Part shown: one piece after another, positions 22,593 to 35,249 of the stretch
Numbering within the stretch: the stretch's first letter is position 1
How the letters are laid out: each line of letters begins with the position of its first letter
NCBI RefSeq assembly: GCF_038502225.1
Contig: NC_091374.1
Coordinates: forward strand, 11,288,981-11,352,980
DNA from: Cherax quadricarinatus
Taxonomy: Eukaryota; Arthropoda; Malacostraca; Decapoda; Parastacidae
DNA length: 64,000 nt
Reading direction: 5' to 3'
The notes under the pieces: model-generated
The model's input: only the letters and a program-made list of their open reading frames with translations
What the model was told of the DNA's origin: nothing
Databases searched by the model: none
Made by a program: the position numbers and the translations under genes

Positions 22593-23579
22593 GTAAAAGG
22601 AAATAGTGATAAAGTTGTGAGGACTAATGTCGCTGGCAGTCTCAGTGTAAGTGCTTTAATACGGACGTGCAGGATACCTCCAATGAAAAGCTGGGTCATA
22701 AAGAGAGAACTCAGTAAGTGTAAGGGGACCAACACTCGTCAAAACACTCCCTTCGCTCATAAGGGGAATTACCAATAAACCCCTGATTGTTATCAAGGAG
22801 CGTGGCACGTTTATGTCGTCTCTTGATCAACCAAGCTATTATGCATGCATTGGCCTGAGTACGGTTGAAGCCAGCAGTTTGGTCGATCAGGAGTGGTCTA
22901 GGACCGGTGACTCCCGAAATCAACCCCGGGCAGGTAGATTCACTCACGTTTAGTAACTTTCCAAAACTCACAAAGTGAAAATACGCTGGGTGTAAATACG
23001 AAGCTTGAGTGACGTCAGTTCTGTAAAAAAAAAAAAAAGGTGAGTTTGTGCAAAAGTTGGGACCTTTGACAAGCACCGTCGTCATATGTACGTCTCTTTA
23101 AGCCATATCCTCACATCCAGAGATAAGCATGCATATTCGAACGTTCCGTTGGACCGTTCTTCCACCATGTTGCCAAATGGACGGTCCAAGTCGGACTCAA
23201 ACGTCGTCATCAATTTCTTTCTCCTATTTCTAAATTTTAATTCCTAAAATAGGTTTAAATTAAGTTCTCAGTGTATATTTACTGTGAAGAAAACAGTACA
23301 CCTCTGGGTGTGTATGTCTTGGTTAGTCAATGGTATCTACAGCCTATCGACCACATTTGGGTTATTAAGGCTGCACATAACCTTTTCTCTTAAGGCTGCA
23401 CATAACCTTTTCTCAACCAGATTATTGTAATCCCTAAAACTGGGATTTAGGGAAACTCAGAGCGCATATATGCTCGGAGAAATACACTTCTCGGTGTATA
23501 TATTCTGTGACCCCCCCCCCTCAGGGAGTATATATCCAGTGATGTATGTATCAAACGTGTCGCTGCAGTTTCTTGACAA
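22592..23579. other. no gene; relic of hammerhead-like family 3
   Basis: Mostly unique. 23180-23225 (GGTCCAAGTCGGAC..CAAACGTCGTCATC..TCTCCTAT) is a diverged piece of the GGTCC/GGACC-GAAACGTC family seen at 51.4 and 55.5 kb. Confidence 0.5.
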
Positions 23580-23582
23580 TCT

Positions 23583-23906
23583 AATGGTTATAATCATAAC
23601 CAGAATTTTTAAAAGGGTGGACAGGTAAGCCAGCGGAAGGCCTCAGTTACATAACCAAAAGCTCCAACTACGGGTCGTCATATGATTAAGACCAACCTCA
23701 AGAAACACTTGTCCTGTTTCTTGGCAAACTTTACCAAGCCTAACCTAACGAAACCTAGCCTAACCTAACCTAACCTAACCTAACCTAACCTAACCTAACC
23801 TAACCTTACCTTACCTAACCCAACCTTACCTAACCTAACCTAATCTAAACTAAACTAACCCTACCTAACTTAACCTTATCTAACCTAACTTCACCTACCT
23901 TACCTG
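23583..23906 (+). mobile_element. short interspersed repeat with (CCTAA)n tail, copy 1
   Basis: The body (23583-23735) matches 41577-41735 and 27180-27310. Landmarks are AAAGGGGTGGAC-type, AAGCCAGCGGAAGGCCTC and the hairpin CTTGTCCTGTTTCTTGG region. About 170 bp of CCTAA repeats follows, increasingly degenerate (23737-23906). CCTAA/TTAGG is the usual arthropod telomere unit, but here it is continuous with an interspersed repeat. Confidence 0.7.
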
Positions 23907-25569
<1,663 letters not shown>

Positions 25570-26312
25570 ATATGAGTTGTTGTAGTTTTAATGTTGTAGT
25601 TTTAATTGGTTGTTGTAGTTTCAATGTTGTGATTCTTGTGGTTGCTGTTTATAACGTTATGATTCTTGTGGTTGTTGCAGTTTTAATGCTGTGATTCTTA
25701 TGGTTGTTGTAGTTTTAATGCTGTGATTCTTGTGGTTGTTGTAGTTTTCAATGTTGTGATTCTTGTGGTTGTTGTAGTTTTCAATGTTGTGATTCTTGTG
25801 GTTGTTGTAGTTTTCAATGTTGTGATTCTTGTGGTTGTTGTTTATAATGTTATGATTCTTGTGGTTGTTGTTTATAATGTTATGATTCTTGTGGTTGTTG
25901 TTTATGTTATGATTCTTGTGGTTGTTGTTTATAATGTTATGATTCTTGTGGTTGTTGTTTATAATGTTATGATTCTTGTGGTTGTTGTAGTTTTAATGCT
26001 GTGATTCTTGTGGTTGTTGTAGTTTTAATGCTGTGATTCTTGTGGTTGTTGTAGTTTTCAATGTTGTGATTCTTGTGGTTGTTGTAGTTTTAATGCTGTG
26101 ATTCTTGTGGTTGTTGTAGTTTTCAATGTTGTGATTCTTGTGGTTGTTGTAGTTTTCAATGTTGTGATTCTTGTGGTTGTTGTTTATAATGTTATGATTC
26201 TTGTGGTTGTTGTTTATAATGTTATGATTCTTGTGGTTGTTGTTTATAATGTTATGATTCTTGTGGTTGTTGTAGTTTTCGAAGTTGTGATTCTTGTTGT
26301 GGTTTTAGGTGT
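25570..26312 (+). repeat. 30-33-bp minisatellite, ~24 units
   Basis: Units contain GTGATTCTTGTGGTTGTTG, joined to either TAGTTTTCAATGTT / TAGTTTTAATGCT (33 and 32 bp) or TTTATAATGTTAT (30 bp). Units are arranged in blocks of like variants. Two plus-strand frames of 78-93 codons (Val/Leu-rich) arise because many units are multiples of three. Confidence 0.92.
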
Positions 26313-26417
26313 TAGTTTGGGTGCTTTATGGTAGTAGCAATTATTGTTGTTAATGGGCATGAAATTAATAATGTAAAGTGGATCAAGCTTCTAGATGTGA
26401 AGACTCTTGTAGAAATT

Positions 26418-26592
26418 TTTTAGTTATTTAATAACTGATTTTAGTTATTTAGTAATTAATGGCTTTTAGTTATTTAGTAATTAATGGCTTTTAGTTATTT
26501 AATAATTGATCGCTTTTATTTACTAATTTAATCATTTTACTTATTTAGTATTTAACTGCTTTTAGTTATTTAATAATTAACTGCCTTATATT
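26418..26592 (+). repeat. ~27-bp AT-rich tandem repeat
   Basis: About six imperfect units of TTTAGTTATTTAGTAATTAA plus TGGCTT. Confidence 0.8.
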
Positions 26593-27718
26593 TTCAGTAA
26601 ATATCCAAAAATAGATAAAAGTAATGGAAACATCACGTGAACCTGGAAAAAAAAAAAAGACAGTATTTGCCCCCCCCCCCAAAAAAAAAAAAAAAAAAAA
26701 AAAAAATACTGAAAATCCTGAGAATTACACAAATTATGTAAAATTACGAAAGAAATGCAAGACAAATATAAACCGCCGTAAATGCGAGCTTAAGTAGCAA
26801 ATTACAACTAGCAAAATAACACATGAAATTTTCTATTCCGGGAGAGGAAGAAAAATATTAAGAATGGTGATAGATCCTTCACTGACAGCAATGGTTAGTT
26901 GAGACATTGTAAAATGTTGAAAGCGAAACAAACTTGTAGTTGTCACGGCTGTCAGTCGCGGTGGGAAAGTGGCATGTATGTCAGCCTCACACGGGAGTGA
27001 CATGTATGCCATGGTCACATGGGAAAGTGACATTTATGCCATGGTCACATGGGAAACGCATGGAAATATGGAGTGCTGACGATGGAAATTAATGAACAGG
27101 AAGTGATGATGATGAAAAATGATACGAATACAGAGTAGTGACAGTGAGAAGTAACACAGGCCTTGGCGAGAAACAAACAGTATAATCATAACCGTAACTT
27201 TCAAAGGGGTGGACTGACAAGCCAGTGGAAGGCCTCGGTCACATGACCAACTAAAGCTGAGAGTCATCATAAGACAAAAACCCTAGTTAGGAAACAATTG
27301 TTCTATTTATTGACAAACCAAATCTACCTAAAGAGCAAAAAGACACAATACCGTGACTGGAACAATAAACAAATAACCCACACATACGAGAGTTGTTAGG
27401 ACACAACGATCACTACATACCACCACAATTATTAATAATGCTATACTAAAATATTATATATATTTAATACAAACAATGCAGCTGACACTGGCGAATAAGC
27501 TGTGATAATTCTGAAAGAGAATAACCGTAAATGTCATTACCAGCATTTACAATATTATCATAAAGAGACGGCAAAGATCAACGTTATTCAGCACAGAGAA
27601 GGATAAACTCATGTCCAAGAAAGGAGACACGATATGTTCATTGAATTATTGTCCAATCAGAGTGGCATCAGGTTTAATGAAAATTATGGAAATTATTTGA
27701 TTTTGAGGACTCGTTGGC
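26593..27718. other. no gene; one repeat fragment
   Basis: Poly-A/poly-C run at 26647-26706. 27180-27310 is a copy of the CCTAA-tailed repeat body without its tail. 27335-27390 is a tip of hammerhead-like family 3 (CACAATACCGTGACTGGAAC). Confidence 0.55.

Positions 27719-27812
<94 letters not shown>
27719..27812. repeat. (TG)n microsatellite
   Basis: About 90 bp of pure TG, abutting the 3' terminus of CR1-B copy 3. Confidence 0.98.
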
Positions 27813-27815
<3 letters not shown>

Positions 27816-27889
27816 CACCTAATTGTACTCACCTAATTGTGGTTGCAGGGGTCGAGACTCAGCTCCTGGCCCCGCCTCTTCACTGATCG

Positions 27890-29590
27890 CTACTGGATCC
27901 TCTCTCTCTCTGCTTCCTGAGCTTTGTCATACCTCTTCTTAAAACTATGTATGGTTCCTGCCTCCACTACTTCACTTGCTAGGCTATTCCACTTGCTGAC
28001 AACTCTATGACTGAAGAAATACTTCCTAACGTCCCTGTGACTCGTCTGAGTCTTCAGCTTCCAGTTGTGACCCCTTGTCCCTGTGTCCCCTCTCTGGAAC
28101 ATCCTATCTCTGTCCACCTTGTCTATTCCCCGCAGTATCTTGTATGTCGTTATCATGTCTCCCCTTACCCTTCTGTCCTCCAGTGTCGTCAGTCCGATTT
28201 CCCTTAACCTTTCCTCGTACGACATTCCCTTGAGCTCTGGGACTAGCCTTGTTGCAAACCTTTGTACTTTCTCTAACTTCTTGACGTGCTTGACCAGGTG
28301 TGGGTTCCAGACTGGTGCTGCATACTCCAGTATGGGCCTAACATACACAGTGTACAGTGTCTTGAACGATTCCTTATTAAGGTATCAGAACGCTATTCTC
28401 AGGTTTGCCAGGCGCCCGTATGCTGCAGCGGTTATTTGGTTGATGTGTGCCTCCGGTGATGTGCTCGGTGTTATGGTCACCCCAAGGTCTTTCTCCCTGA
28501 GTGAGGTCTGTAGTCTTTGTCCACCTAGCCTATACTCTGTCTGCGGTCTTCTTTGCCCCTCCCCAATCTTCATGACTTTGCATTTGGCTGGATTGAATTC
28601 GAGAAGCCAGTTACTGGACCACATGTCCAGCCTCTCCAGGTCTCTTTGCAGTCCTGCCTCATCCTCGTCCGATTTAATTCTTCTCATCAACTTCACGTCA
28701 TCTGCGAACAGGGACACTTCAGAGTCTATTCCTTCCATCATGTCGTTCACATATATCAAAAATAGCACTGGTCCTAGAACTGACCCCTGTGGGACCCCAC
28801 TCGTAACAGGCGCCCACTGTGATACCTCTTCACGTACCATGACTCGTTGCTGCCTCCCTGTCAGGTATTCCCTTATCCATTGCAGTGCCCTTCCTTTTAC
28901 GTGTGCCTGATCCTCCAGCTTCTGCACTAATCTCTTGTGGGGAACTGTGTCAAAGGCCTTCCTGCAGTCTAGGAAAACGCAATCTACCCAACCCTCTCTC
29001 TCGTGTCTTACTTCTGTTACCTTGTCATAAAACTCCAGGAGGTTTGTGATACAAGATTTGCCTTCCATGAACCCATGCTGGTTTTCATTTATAATCTTGT
29101 TCCTTTCCAGGTGTTCGACCACTCTCCTCCTGATAATCTTCTCCATGACTTTGCACACAATACATGTCAGAGACACAGGTCTGTAGTTTAGTGCCTCGTT
29201 TCTGTTTCCTTTCTTAAATATGGGGACTACATTAGCTGTCTTCCATTTCTCAGGTAGTTGCCCAGTTTCAAGGGATGTGTTGAAGATTGTGGTTAGAGGC
29301 ACACACAGCATCTCTGCTCCTTCTCTAAGGACCCATGGGGAGATGTTGTCCGGTCCCATCGCCTTTGAGGTGTCAAGGTCACTTAAGAGCTTCTTCACCT
29401 CCTCCTCAGTTGTTCGTATGTCATCCAACACTTGTTGGTATATTCCCTCTTGATGTTCCCTTCTGTGCTGTCTTCCCACAGCCCTTCCTGTCTCTACTGT
29501 AAAAACTTCCTTAAATCTCCTGTTCAGCTCCTCACATACCTCCTGATCATTTCTTGTGAGTTCTCCACCTTCTGTCCTTAATCTGATCAC
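27890..29590 (-). pseudogene. CR1-B ORF2, reverse transcriptase part
   Basis: The RT frame runs 29590-28385 (401 codons) and continues in the same domain order at 28348-27890 after an in-frame TGA. That TGA sits where copy 1 keeps CGA (FRYLS block), a CpG-type transition. Motifs in order: KWKTANVVPIFKKG, NYRPVSLT, NQHGFMEGKSCITNLL, DCVFLDCRKAFDTVPH, SGVPQGSVLGP, and FADD at 28697-28708. The C-terminal YVRPILEYAAPVWNP and KYFFSHRVV blocks follow. Lesions total one frameshift and one stop, so it is young but defective. Confidence 0.88.
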
Positions 29591-30645
29591 CTGGTCTTTG
29601 ACTGTTGTCTGATGTGGCTATACAACAGTTTCGGGTCAGTCTTGATTCTCGATGCTATGTCATTTTCATACTGTCGCTGGGCCTCCCTCCTTACCTGTGC
29701 GTACTCATTCCTGGCTCTGCGACTGATCTCCCTATTTTCGTGTGTTCTCTGCCTTCTGTACTTTTTCCATTCTCTATTGCACTTTGTTTTTGCCTCCTTA
29801 CACCGTCGGGTAAACCAGGGGCTTGTTCTGGTCTTCCCGTTGTTACTGTTGCCCTTGGGAATGAACCTTTCCACTGCCTCCTTGCATTTTGTTGCTACAT
29901 ATTCCATCATTTCATTTACTGGCTTTCCTGCCAGTTCTCTGTCCCACTGGACCTCCCGCAGGAAGTTCTTCAACCCTATGTAGTCCCCTCTTTTATAGTC
30001 AGGCTTTTCCCATTCTACTCCTGTTATTCTCTCCACTTGCAGCTCTACTATGTATTCAAAGCACAGAACCACGTGGTCGCTAGCTCCTAGGGGACTCTCA
30101 TACTTGATGTCCTCAATGTCTGAGCTGCCCAGGGTGAACACAAGGTCCAATCTTGCTGGTTCATCCTCCCCTCTCACTCTGGTAGTGTCCTTAACATGTT
30201 GGTGCATGAGGTTTTCCAGCACCACGTCCAACATCCTGGCTCTCCATGTTTCGGGACCCCCATGTGGCTCCAGGTTTTCCCAGTCAATCTCCCTGTGGTT
30301 GAAATCCCCCATAACCAGCAACTTTGCTCTGCTGGAGTGAGCTCTTCTTGCCACCTCAGCAAGTGTGTCCACCATTGCTCTGTTGCTCTCTTCATATTCC
30401 TCTCTTGGCCTCCTGCAGTTCTGTGGTGGATTATACATCACTGCAATAACCACTTTGTGTTCCCCAGACTGAAGTGTACCTGCTATGTAGTCTCTTTCTC
30501 CCGTCTCATCTATTCCTTCCATTTTCTCGAATTTCCATCTGTTTTTTACGAGCAGAGCAACCCCACCTCCCCCCCTGCCCCTTCTATCTTTCCTCATGAT
30601 CTGGTATCCTGGTGGGAAGATTGCATCTGTTATTGACTCCATGAG

Positions 30646-30651
<6 letters not shown>
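29587..30651 (-). pseudogene. CR1-B ORF2, endonuclease part (5'-truncated)
   Basis: About 355 codons open. The N-terminal strand of the APE-type endonuclease is lost at the (TG)n junction. Present are GRGGGGVALLVKN, the VMYNPPQ block, the catalytic-type MGDFNHREIDW (about 30299-30318) and the SDH box in GASDHVVL (about 30069-30083). A basic linker rich in RRQR/KKYRR follows. The frame ends in TGA at 29587, one base out of register with the RT frame, so a single-base frameshift separates the two. Its role would be target-site nicking for target-primed reverse transcription. Confidence 0.85.

Positions 30652-30740
<89 letters not shown>
30652..30740. repeat. (TG)n microsatellite between two CR1-B copies
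   Basis: About 90 bp of TG. It marks the 5' truncation of copy 3 on its left and the 3' terminus of copy 4 on its right. Confidence 0.98.
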
Positions 30741-30741
<1 letters not shown>

Positions 30742-31264
30742 ACTCACCTAATTGTGGTTGCAGTTGTCGAGTCACAGCTCCTGGCCCCGCCTCACCCTGC
30801 TCCTTGAGCTGTATCATACCTCTTCTTAAAGCTATGTATGGATCCTGCCTCCACTACATTACTCTCCAGACTATTCCACTTTCTTGGGTAGCGTTGAAAA
30901 TTGGGTTGGTCAAGTGTTTGTTGGTGGGATGAGTTGTGAAGGACCTGCCTAGTATGGGCCAACAGGCCTGCTGCAGTGTTCCTCCTTTCCTATGTTCTTA
31001 TGTTCTGACAACTTTATGGCTGAAGAAATACTTCCTAACATCCCTGTGACTCATCTGAGTCTTCAACTTCCAATTGTGACCCCTTGTTGCTGTGTCCTAT
31101 CTCTGGAACATCCTGTCTCTGTCCACTTTGTCGATTCCTCTCAGTATTTTATATGTCGTTATCATATCCCCCCTCTCCTGTCCTCTAGTGTCGTCAGGTA
31201 CATATCCCTTAATCTCTCCTCGTAGGACATGCCCCTTAGCTCCGAGACTACTCTCGTTGCAAAC
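30741..31264 (-). mobile_element. CR1-B LINE copy 4, 3' half (split)
   Basis: CR1-B 3' UTR and C-terminal region, starting at CACTCACCTAATTGTGG beside (TG)n. It stops at TTGCAAAC (31264), where CR1-A begins, and resumes at 35250 with CTTTGCACTTTATTTTCCTG, exactly the continuation seen in copies 1-3. A CR1-A tail (30893-31006) is also inserted in it. Confidence 0.9.
30893..31006 (+). mobile_element. CR1-A 3' tail, 5'-truncated insertion
   Basis: 114 bp on the plus strand matching the 3' UTR of CR1-A (31265-31390 reversed): CTTGGGTAGCGTTGAAAATT at the start, GGCCAACAGGCCTGCTGCAG in the middle, ending in CTATGTTCTTATGTTCT. It interrupts CR1-B between CTATTCCACTT and CTGACAACT, which are adjacent in copy 3. 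Confidence 0.88.
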
Positions 31265-31425
31265 ATAAGAACATAAGAACATAAGAAAGGAGGAACACTG
31301 CAGCAGGCCTGTTGGCCCATACTAGGCAGGTCCTTTACAATTCATCCCACTAACAAAACATTTGCCCAACCCAATTTTCTATGCTACCCAAGAAATAAGC
31401 TCTGATGTGCAAGTCCCACTCAAAT

Positions 31426-32760
31426 CTAACCCCTCCCACTCATGTACTTATCCAGCCTAAATTTGAAACTACCCAAAGTCCTAGCCTCAATCACCCAACT
31501 AGGTAGACTGTTCCACTCATCAACTACCCTATTTCCAAACCAATACTTTCCTATGTCCTTTCTAAATCTAAACTTATCTAATTTAAATCCATTACTGCGG
31601 GTTCTCTCTTGGAGAGCTATCCTCAAGACCTTATTAATATCCCCTTTATTAATACCTATCTTCCACTTATACACTTCGATCAGGTCTCCCCTCATTCTTT
31701 GTCTAACAAGTGAATGTAATTTAAGAGGCTTCAATCTTTCTTCATAAGGAAGATTTCTAATGCTATGTATTAATTTAGTCATCCTACGCTGAATGTTTTC
31801 TAACGAATTTATGTCCATTCTGTAATATGGAGACCAGAACTGAGCTGCATAATCTAGATGAGGCCTTACTAATGATGTATAAAGCTGCAGTATGACCTCT
31901 GGACTTCTGCTGCTTACACTTCTTGATATAAATCCCAGTAATCTATTTGCCTTATTAAGTACGCTTAGGCACTGATGTCTTGGTTTAAGGTTGCTGCTCA
32001 CCATAACCCCCAAGTCCTTTTCGCAATCTGTATGGCTAAGTTCTACATCATTTAACTTATAAGTGCTAGGGTTATGGACACTCCCGAGCTTCAGAACCTT
32101 GCATTTATCTGCATTGAACTGCATCTGCCACTTTTCTGACCAAGAATATAGTTTGTTTAAATCCTCCTGAAGTTCCCTAACATCTACGTTTGAATCAATT
32201 ATCCTACCTATCTTTGTGTCATCGGCGAATTTGCTCAAATCACTAGTAACACCCTCATCAAGATCATTTATATATATTATAAACAACAACGGGCCCAAGA
32301 CTGATCCCTGTGGAACGCCACTTGTTACAGATCCCCACTCAGATTTAAGCCCATTTATGGACACTCTCTGCTTCCTGTCTGTGAGCCATGACTCGATCCA
32401 CGAGTGCACTTTTCCCCCAATGCCATGAGCTGTCACTTTCTTTAACAGTCTATGGTGTGGAACTCTAACAAAAGCCTTACTAAAATCTAAGTAAATAATA
32501 TCAAATTCTTTATCGTGATCAACAGCCTCAAAAGCTTTGCTGAAGAAAGTTAATAAATTAGTTAGACAAGACCCTCTTGTGAATCCATGCTGAGTATCAT
32601 TAATCAAGCTATGCTTATCGAGATGGCTTCTTATAATCTCAGCTATAATTGATTCTAGTAATTTGCCTACAATTGAGGTCAGGCTTATTGGGCGGTAATT
32701 TGATGGTAACGACTTGTCCCCTGTTTTAAAAATAGGAATTACATTAGCCATCTTCCACAT
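31426..32760 (-). CDS. CR1-A ORF2, reverse transcriptase part (444 codons open)
   Basis: Open for 444 codons. RT motifs in order: WKMANVIPIFKTGD, NYRPISLTS, NDTQHGFTRGSCLTNLL, DIIYLDFSKAFVRVPH, TSGVPQGSVLGPLLF, and the catalytic KFADDTK (about 32213-32232). The thumb and C-terminal blocks (LVRPHLDYAAQFWSP, RKDIGKYWFGNRVVDEWNSL) follow. The apparent Met start is internal. The 5' neighbour frame has lost about 25-30 codons after DRLKQNKS, where the normal PGPDNI-type block should be, so the fingers are incomplete. It would polymerise cDNA at a nicked target. Confidence 0.9.
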   Translation of the reverse strand: MWKMANVIPIFKTGDKSLPSNYRPISLTSIVGKLLESIIAEIIRSHLDKHSLINDTQHGFTRGSCLTNLLTFFSKAFEAVDHDKEFDIIYLDFSKAFVRVPHHRLLKKVTAHGIGGKVHSWIESWLTDRKQRVSINGLKSEWGSVTSGVPQGSVLGPLLFIIYINDLDEGVTSDLSKFADDTKIGRIIDSNVDVRELQEDLNKLYSWSEKWQMQFNADKCKVLKLGSVHNPSTYKLNDVELSHTDCEKDLGVMVSSNLKPRHQCLSVLNKANRLLGFISRSVSSRSPEVILQLYTSLVRPHLDYAAQFWSPYYRMDINSLENIQRRMTKLIHSIRNLPYEERLKPLKLHSLVRQRMRGDLIEVYKWKIGINKGDINKVLRIALQERTRSNGFKLDKFRFRKDIGKYWFGNRVVDEWNSLPSWVIEARTLGSFKFRLDKYMSGRG

Positions 32761-32768
32761 ATCAGACG

Positions 32769-34170
32769 CTACACCTGTTTGAAGAGATAAATTAGAAATA
32801 TTAGTGACTTATTTTGCTTCAGTCGGTCTATCTGCTTCACAACCATTTCACTAGTGACTGTGATGTTACATAATTTATCTTCTTCTGGCCCACTATAAAT
32901 ATTAATTACTGGAATATTATTAGTGTCTTCCTGTGTAAAAACCGAGAGAAAATAATTATTTAAAATCGAGCACATTTCATTCTCTTTGTCAGTAAGATGC
33001 CCATAGTTATTTTTAAGGGGACCTATCTTATCTCTAACTTTTGTTCTATATACCTGGAAAAAACTTTTTGGGTTAGTTTTAGAATCCCTAGCCACTTTAA
33101 TTTCATAGTCCCTTTTAGCTTTTCTTATCCCCTTTTTAATGTCCCTCTTAATGTCAATATACTGATTCATAAGATGACCCTCACCTCGTCTGATACGCCT
33201 ATAAATTCCTTTCTTATGCCCTAATAGATATTTCAGCCTATTATTCATCCATTTTGGGTCATTTCTATTTGATCTAATTTCTTTATACGGGATAAACGTT
33301 CTTTGAGCCTCATGTATAGTGTTCAGAAAACTGTCATATTGATAGCTCTCTTCGTTACCCCAGTCAACAGATGATAAGTGTTCTCTAAGCCCATCGTAAT
33401 CTGCTAAGCGAAAATCTGGGACTGTTACTGAGTTATCCCTACTATCATACTTCCATTCAATGCTAAATGTAACTTCTAAATTATTAACAAGGGATTCATT
33501 GTTTGCCAGAACTAAGTCAAGCAGGTTATTACCCCTTGTAGGTTCTGTCACAAACTGCTTCAAAAAACAATCCTAGAATTACTACATTATCGTGCCTTGT
33601 GGCCCTAACAATTTCCTCCCATAGTAGTCTCCCCTGGTCCCTATCTAAGTTTGGGGGACGGTATATCACACCTAAAATTAATTTTTCATGCCCCTCTGAA
33701 AACTGTATCCCAACAGACTCTGTATGTGTTACTTCAGACTTAATACCCGTTTCTATGCAACAGTTCAAGCGATCTCGGACATACAATGCCACCCCACCCC
33801 CCTTCCCGACACCTCTATCTACTTGGAACAATTTAAAACCCTGAATGTGACATTCCGCAGACATGTCCCGACTTTCTGAATTAAACCACGTCTCAGTTAA
33901 GGCAAATACATCAATGTTACCTGCACTAGCAACTAGTCTCAACTCGTCCATCTTATTCCTAGCACTGCGACTATTTGTGTAATATATATTTAAAGATCCT
34001 CCTCTGTCTTTACCCTTCCTGCTCCTTTCTGTTATTCCACTAAACCTATTACTGTCCTTGTCAATTAGTGCCACTGGCTTTCCAATATCCACCTCATTTT
34101 GCCTATTACTAGTTCTCCTAGTACTCATATTACTACACTGCGACTTCACTGTTTTCCCGCCAAAACCCAT
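32769..34170 (-). pseudogene. CR1-A ORF2, endonuclease and linker (two deletions)
   Basis: The first frame (34170-33529) has an APE-type endonuclease start: LNIYYTNSRSARNKMDEL, FALTETWF, GKGGGVALYVRD, LGVIYRPPN, then RHDNVVILG. Directly after ILG the sequence jumps to the QFVTEPTRGNNLLDLVLAN block in another frame (33563 on). The expected GDFN...DW motif is deleted, with a frameshift, near 33565. The SDH-equivalent region is also not seen intact (VTFSIEW...). A basic linker (KRDIKKGIRKAKRDYE) leads to the RT. The endonuclease would be inactive. Confidence 0.85.
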
Positions 34171-34197
34171 ACCACTAACTATTCCTAGTTTAAAGAC

Positions 34198-35145
34198 CTA
34201 ACAGCTCCATCCACTGCGTTGGCCAGTGCTCCCACCCCACCTAGATAAGTGAACCCCATCCCTGGCATACATGTCATTTCTGCCATAGAAGAGGTCCCAG
34301 TTGTCAATGAATGTTACCGCATTTTCCTTACAGTATTTGTCCAGCCAGCAATTGACACCAATTGCTCTGGACAACCATTCATTTCCAACTCCTCTCCTTG
34401 GCAAAATGCCACATATGACAGGTTTCCCACCCGTCCTCCTAATTATCTCTATTGCTGACCTATACCTGCTAATCAGGTCCTCACTCCTACGTCTGCCAAC
34501 ATCGTTGCCTCCAGCACTGAGACAGATAATAGGATTTCTCCCATTACCTCTCATGATGTCATCCAGACGGCTAACAATATCCTTCATCCCAGCCCCAGGA
34601 AAACACTCTCTGCCTCCTACTCCTATCCTTCAAGCAGAATCCCCTATCCATGTACCTAATCTGACTATCCCCAACAAAACAATGCTTTTACCTTCCTTGG
34701 CGTCGTCAGTCGTGATGCTCCCAGTAGTCGACTCACATTCGCCAGGTAGCATTACACCACTTGTAGAATTCGTCAAGACGTTCTCGATGGTCTTCGTTGG
34801 GGTTTCTAGGGATGTCTCACTCACGTCTGACAATGCTTCTTTGGTGCTCGTTGTGGCATTTCCAGTAGAACACTCACATTCGTCAGGTAGCACCGAGAAT
34901 GGGTTGGAAGTTTCCACGGTAGTCTTCTGGTTTCTCGTTGTTTCTGCCTCTCCAACCGTTTTCTTGATCCTCAGCTTGGTTCCATGTTGTCCGGCCACTG
35001 ACCAAGCTCCCCTCTTAACCTGGGAACTCACAACAGGAGGATTACTACGAATCCTCTTGTTCTCCTCCGTTAATCGCCGTATCCCCAGCTAAGCAACTCT
35101 GAGCTCTTCTCTCAGCTGCTGGTAAAGTTGCTCAAGAGAGGGCAT
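34198..35145 (-). pseudogene. CR1-A ORF1 with SGNH/GDSL esterase-type domain
   Basis: Start ATG at 35145 (MPSLEQLYQQLREEL, a likely short coiled coil), with one in-frame TAG at about 35091. An acidic Ser/Thr-rich stretch follows, then an SGNH hydrolase-like domain: GDSQIRYMD with the nucleophile Ser (GAT AGT at 34664-34669), LSAGGNDVG (34501-34521) and the Asp-x-x-His-type DGVHLSRWG (about 34240-34260). Two small frameshifts near 34650-34690 and 34600 separate the GDS block from the rest. Esterase-bearing ORF1 proteins are known for CR1 and related LINEs; a role in RNP assembly or membrane/chaperone function is unsettled. Confidence 0.82.
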
Positions 35146-35182
35146 CCTGGTTCAGATTCACAGAGAGCACACAAACAGGTCT

Positions 35183-35249
35183 TCACAGAGCTAAGTACAC
35201 GTCACCACTGAGCTAAGTACACGTCACCACTGAGCTAAGTACACGTCAC
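35183..35249 (-). repeat. three ~22-bp tandem units at the CR1-A 5' end
   Basis: GAGCTAAGTACACGTCACCA plus CT is repeated three times, ending at the junction with CR1-B. Tandem 5' UTR units of this type can hold promoter elements in LINEs; that is inference here. Confidence 0.8.

Larger units (their letters stand above)
27812..30651 (-). mobile_element. CR1-B LINE copy 3, the longest in the window
   Basis: A 2.84-kb minus-strand CR1-like LINE. The 3' end carries two 14-bp units ACAATTAGGTGAGT next to (TG)n. It encodes most of ORF2 (endonuclease, linker, RT, C-terminal domain) and is truncated at its 5' side exactly at another (TG)n tract (30652-30740). CR1 affinity rests on ORF2 motif style and the short tandem 3' end instead of poly-A. 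Confidence 0.9.
31265..35249 (-). mobile_element. CR1-A LINE, nearly full length, nested in CR1-B
   Basis: A 3.98-kb element. At its 3' end (left) three TTATGTTC-type 8-bp units (31265-31290) replace poly-A, which is typical of CR1. ORF1 (35145-34198) with an esterase-type domain and ORF2 (34170-31426) with endonuclease and RT follow on the minus strand. The 5' end (35183-35249) contains three tandem ~22-bp units, TGAGCTAAGTACACGTCACC. It splits CR1-B copy 4 with little or no target duplication. Confidence 0.92.

Noticed and set aside
23737..23906. Chromosome-end or fusion telomere tract
   Set aside because: It is attached to an interspersed repeat whose other copy has a TSD including the CCTAA tail.
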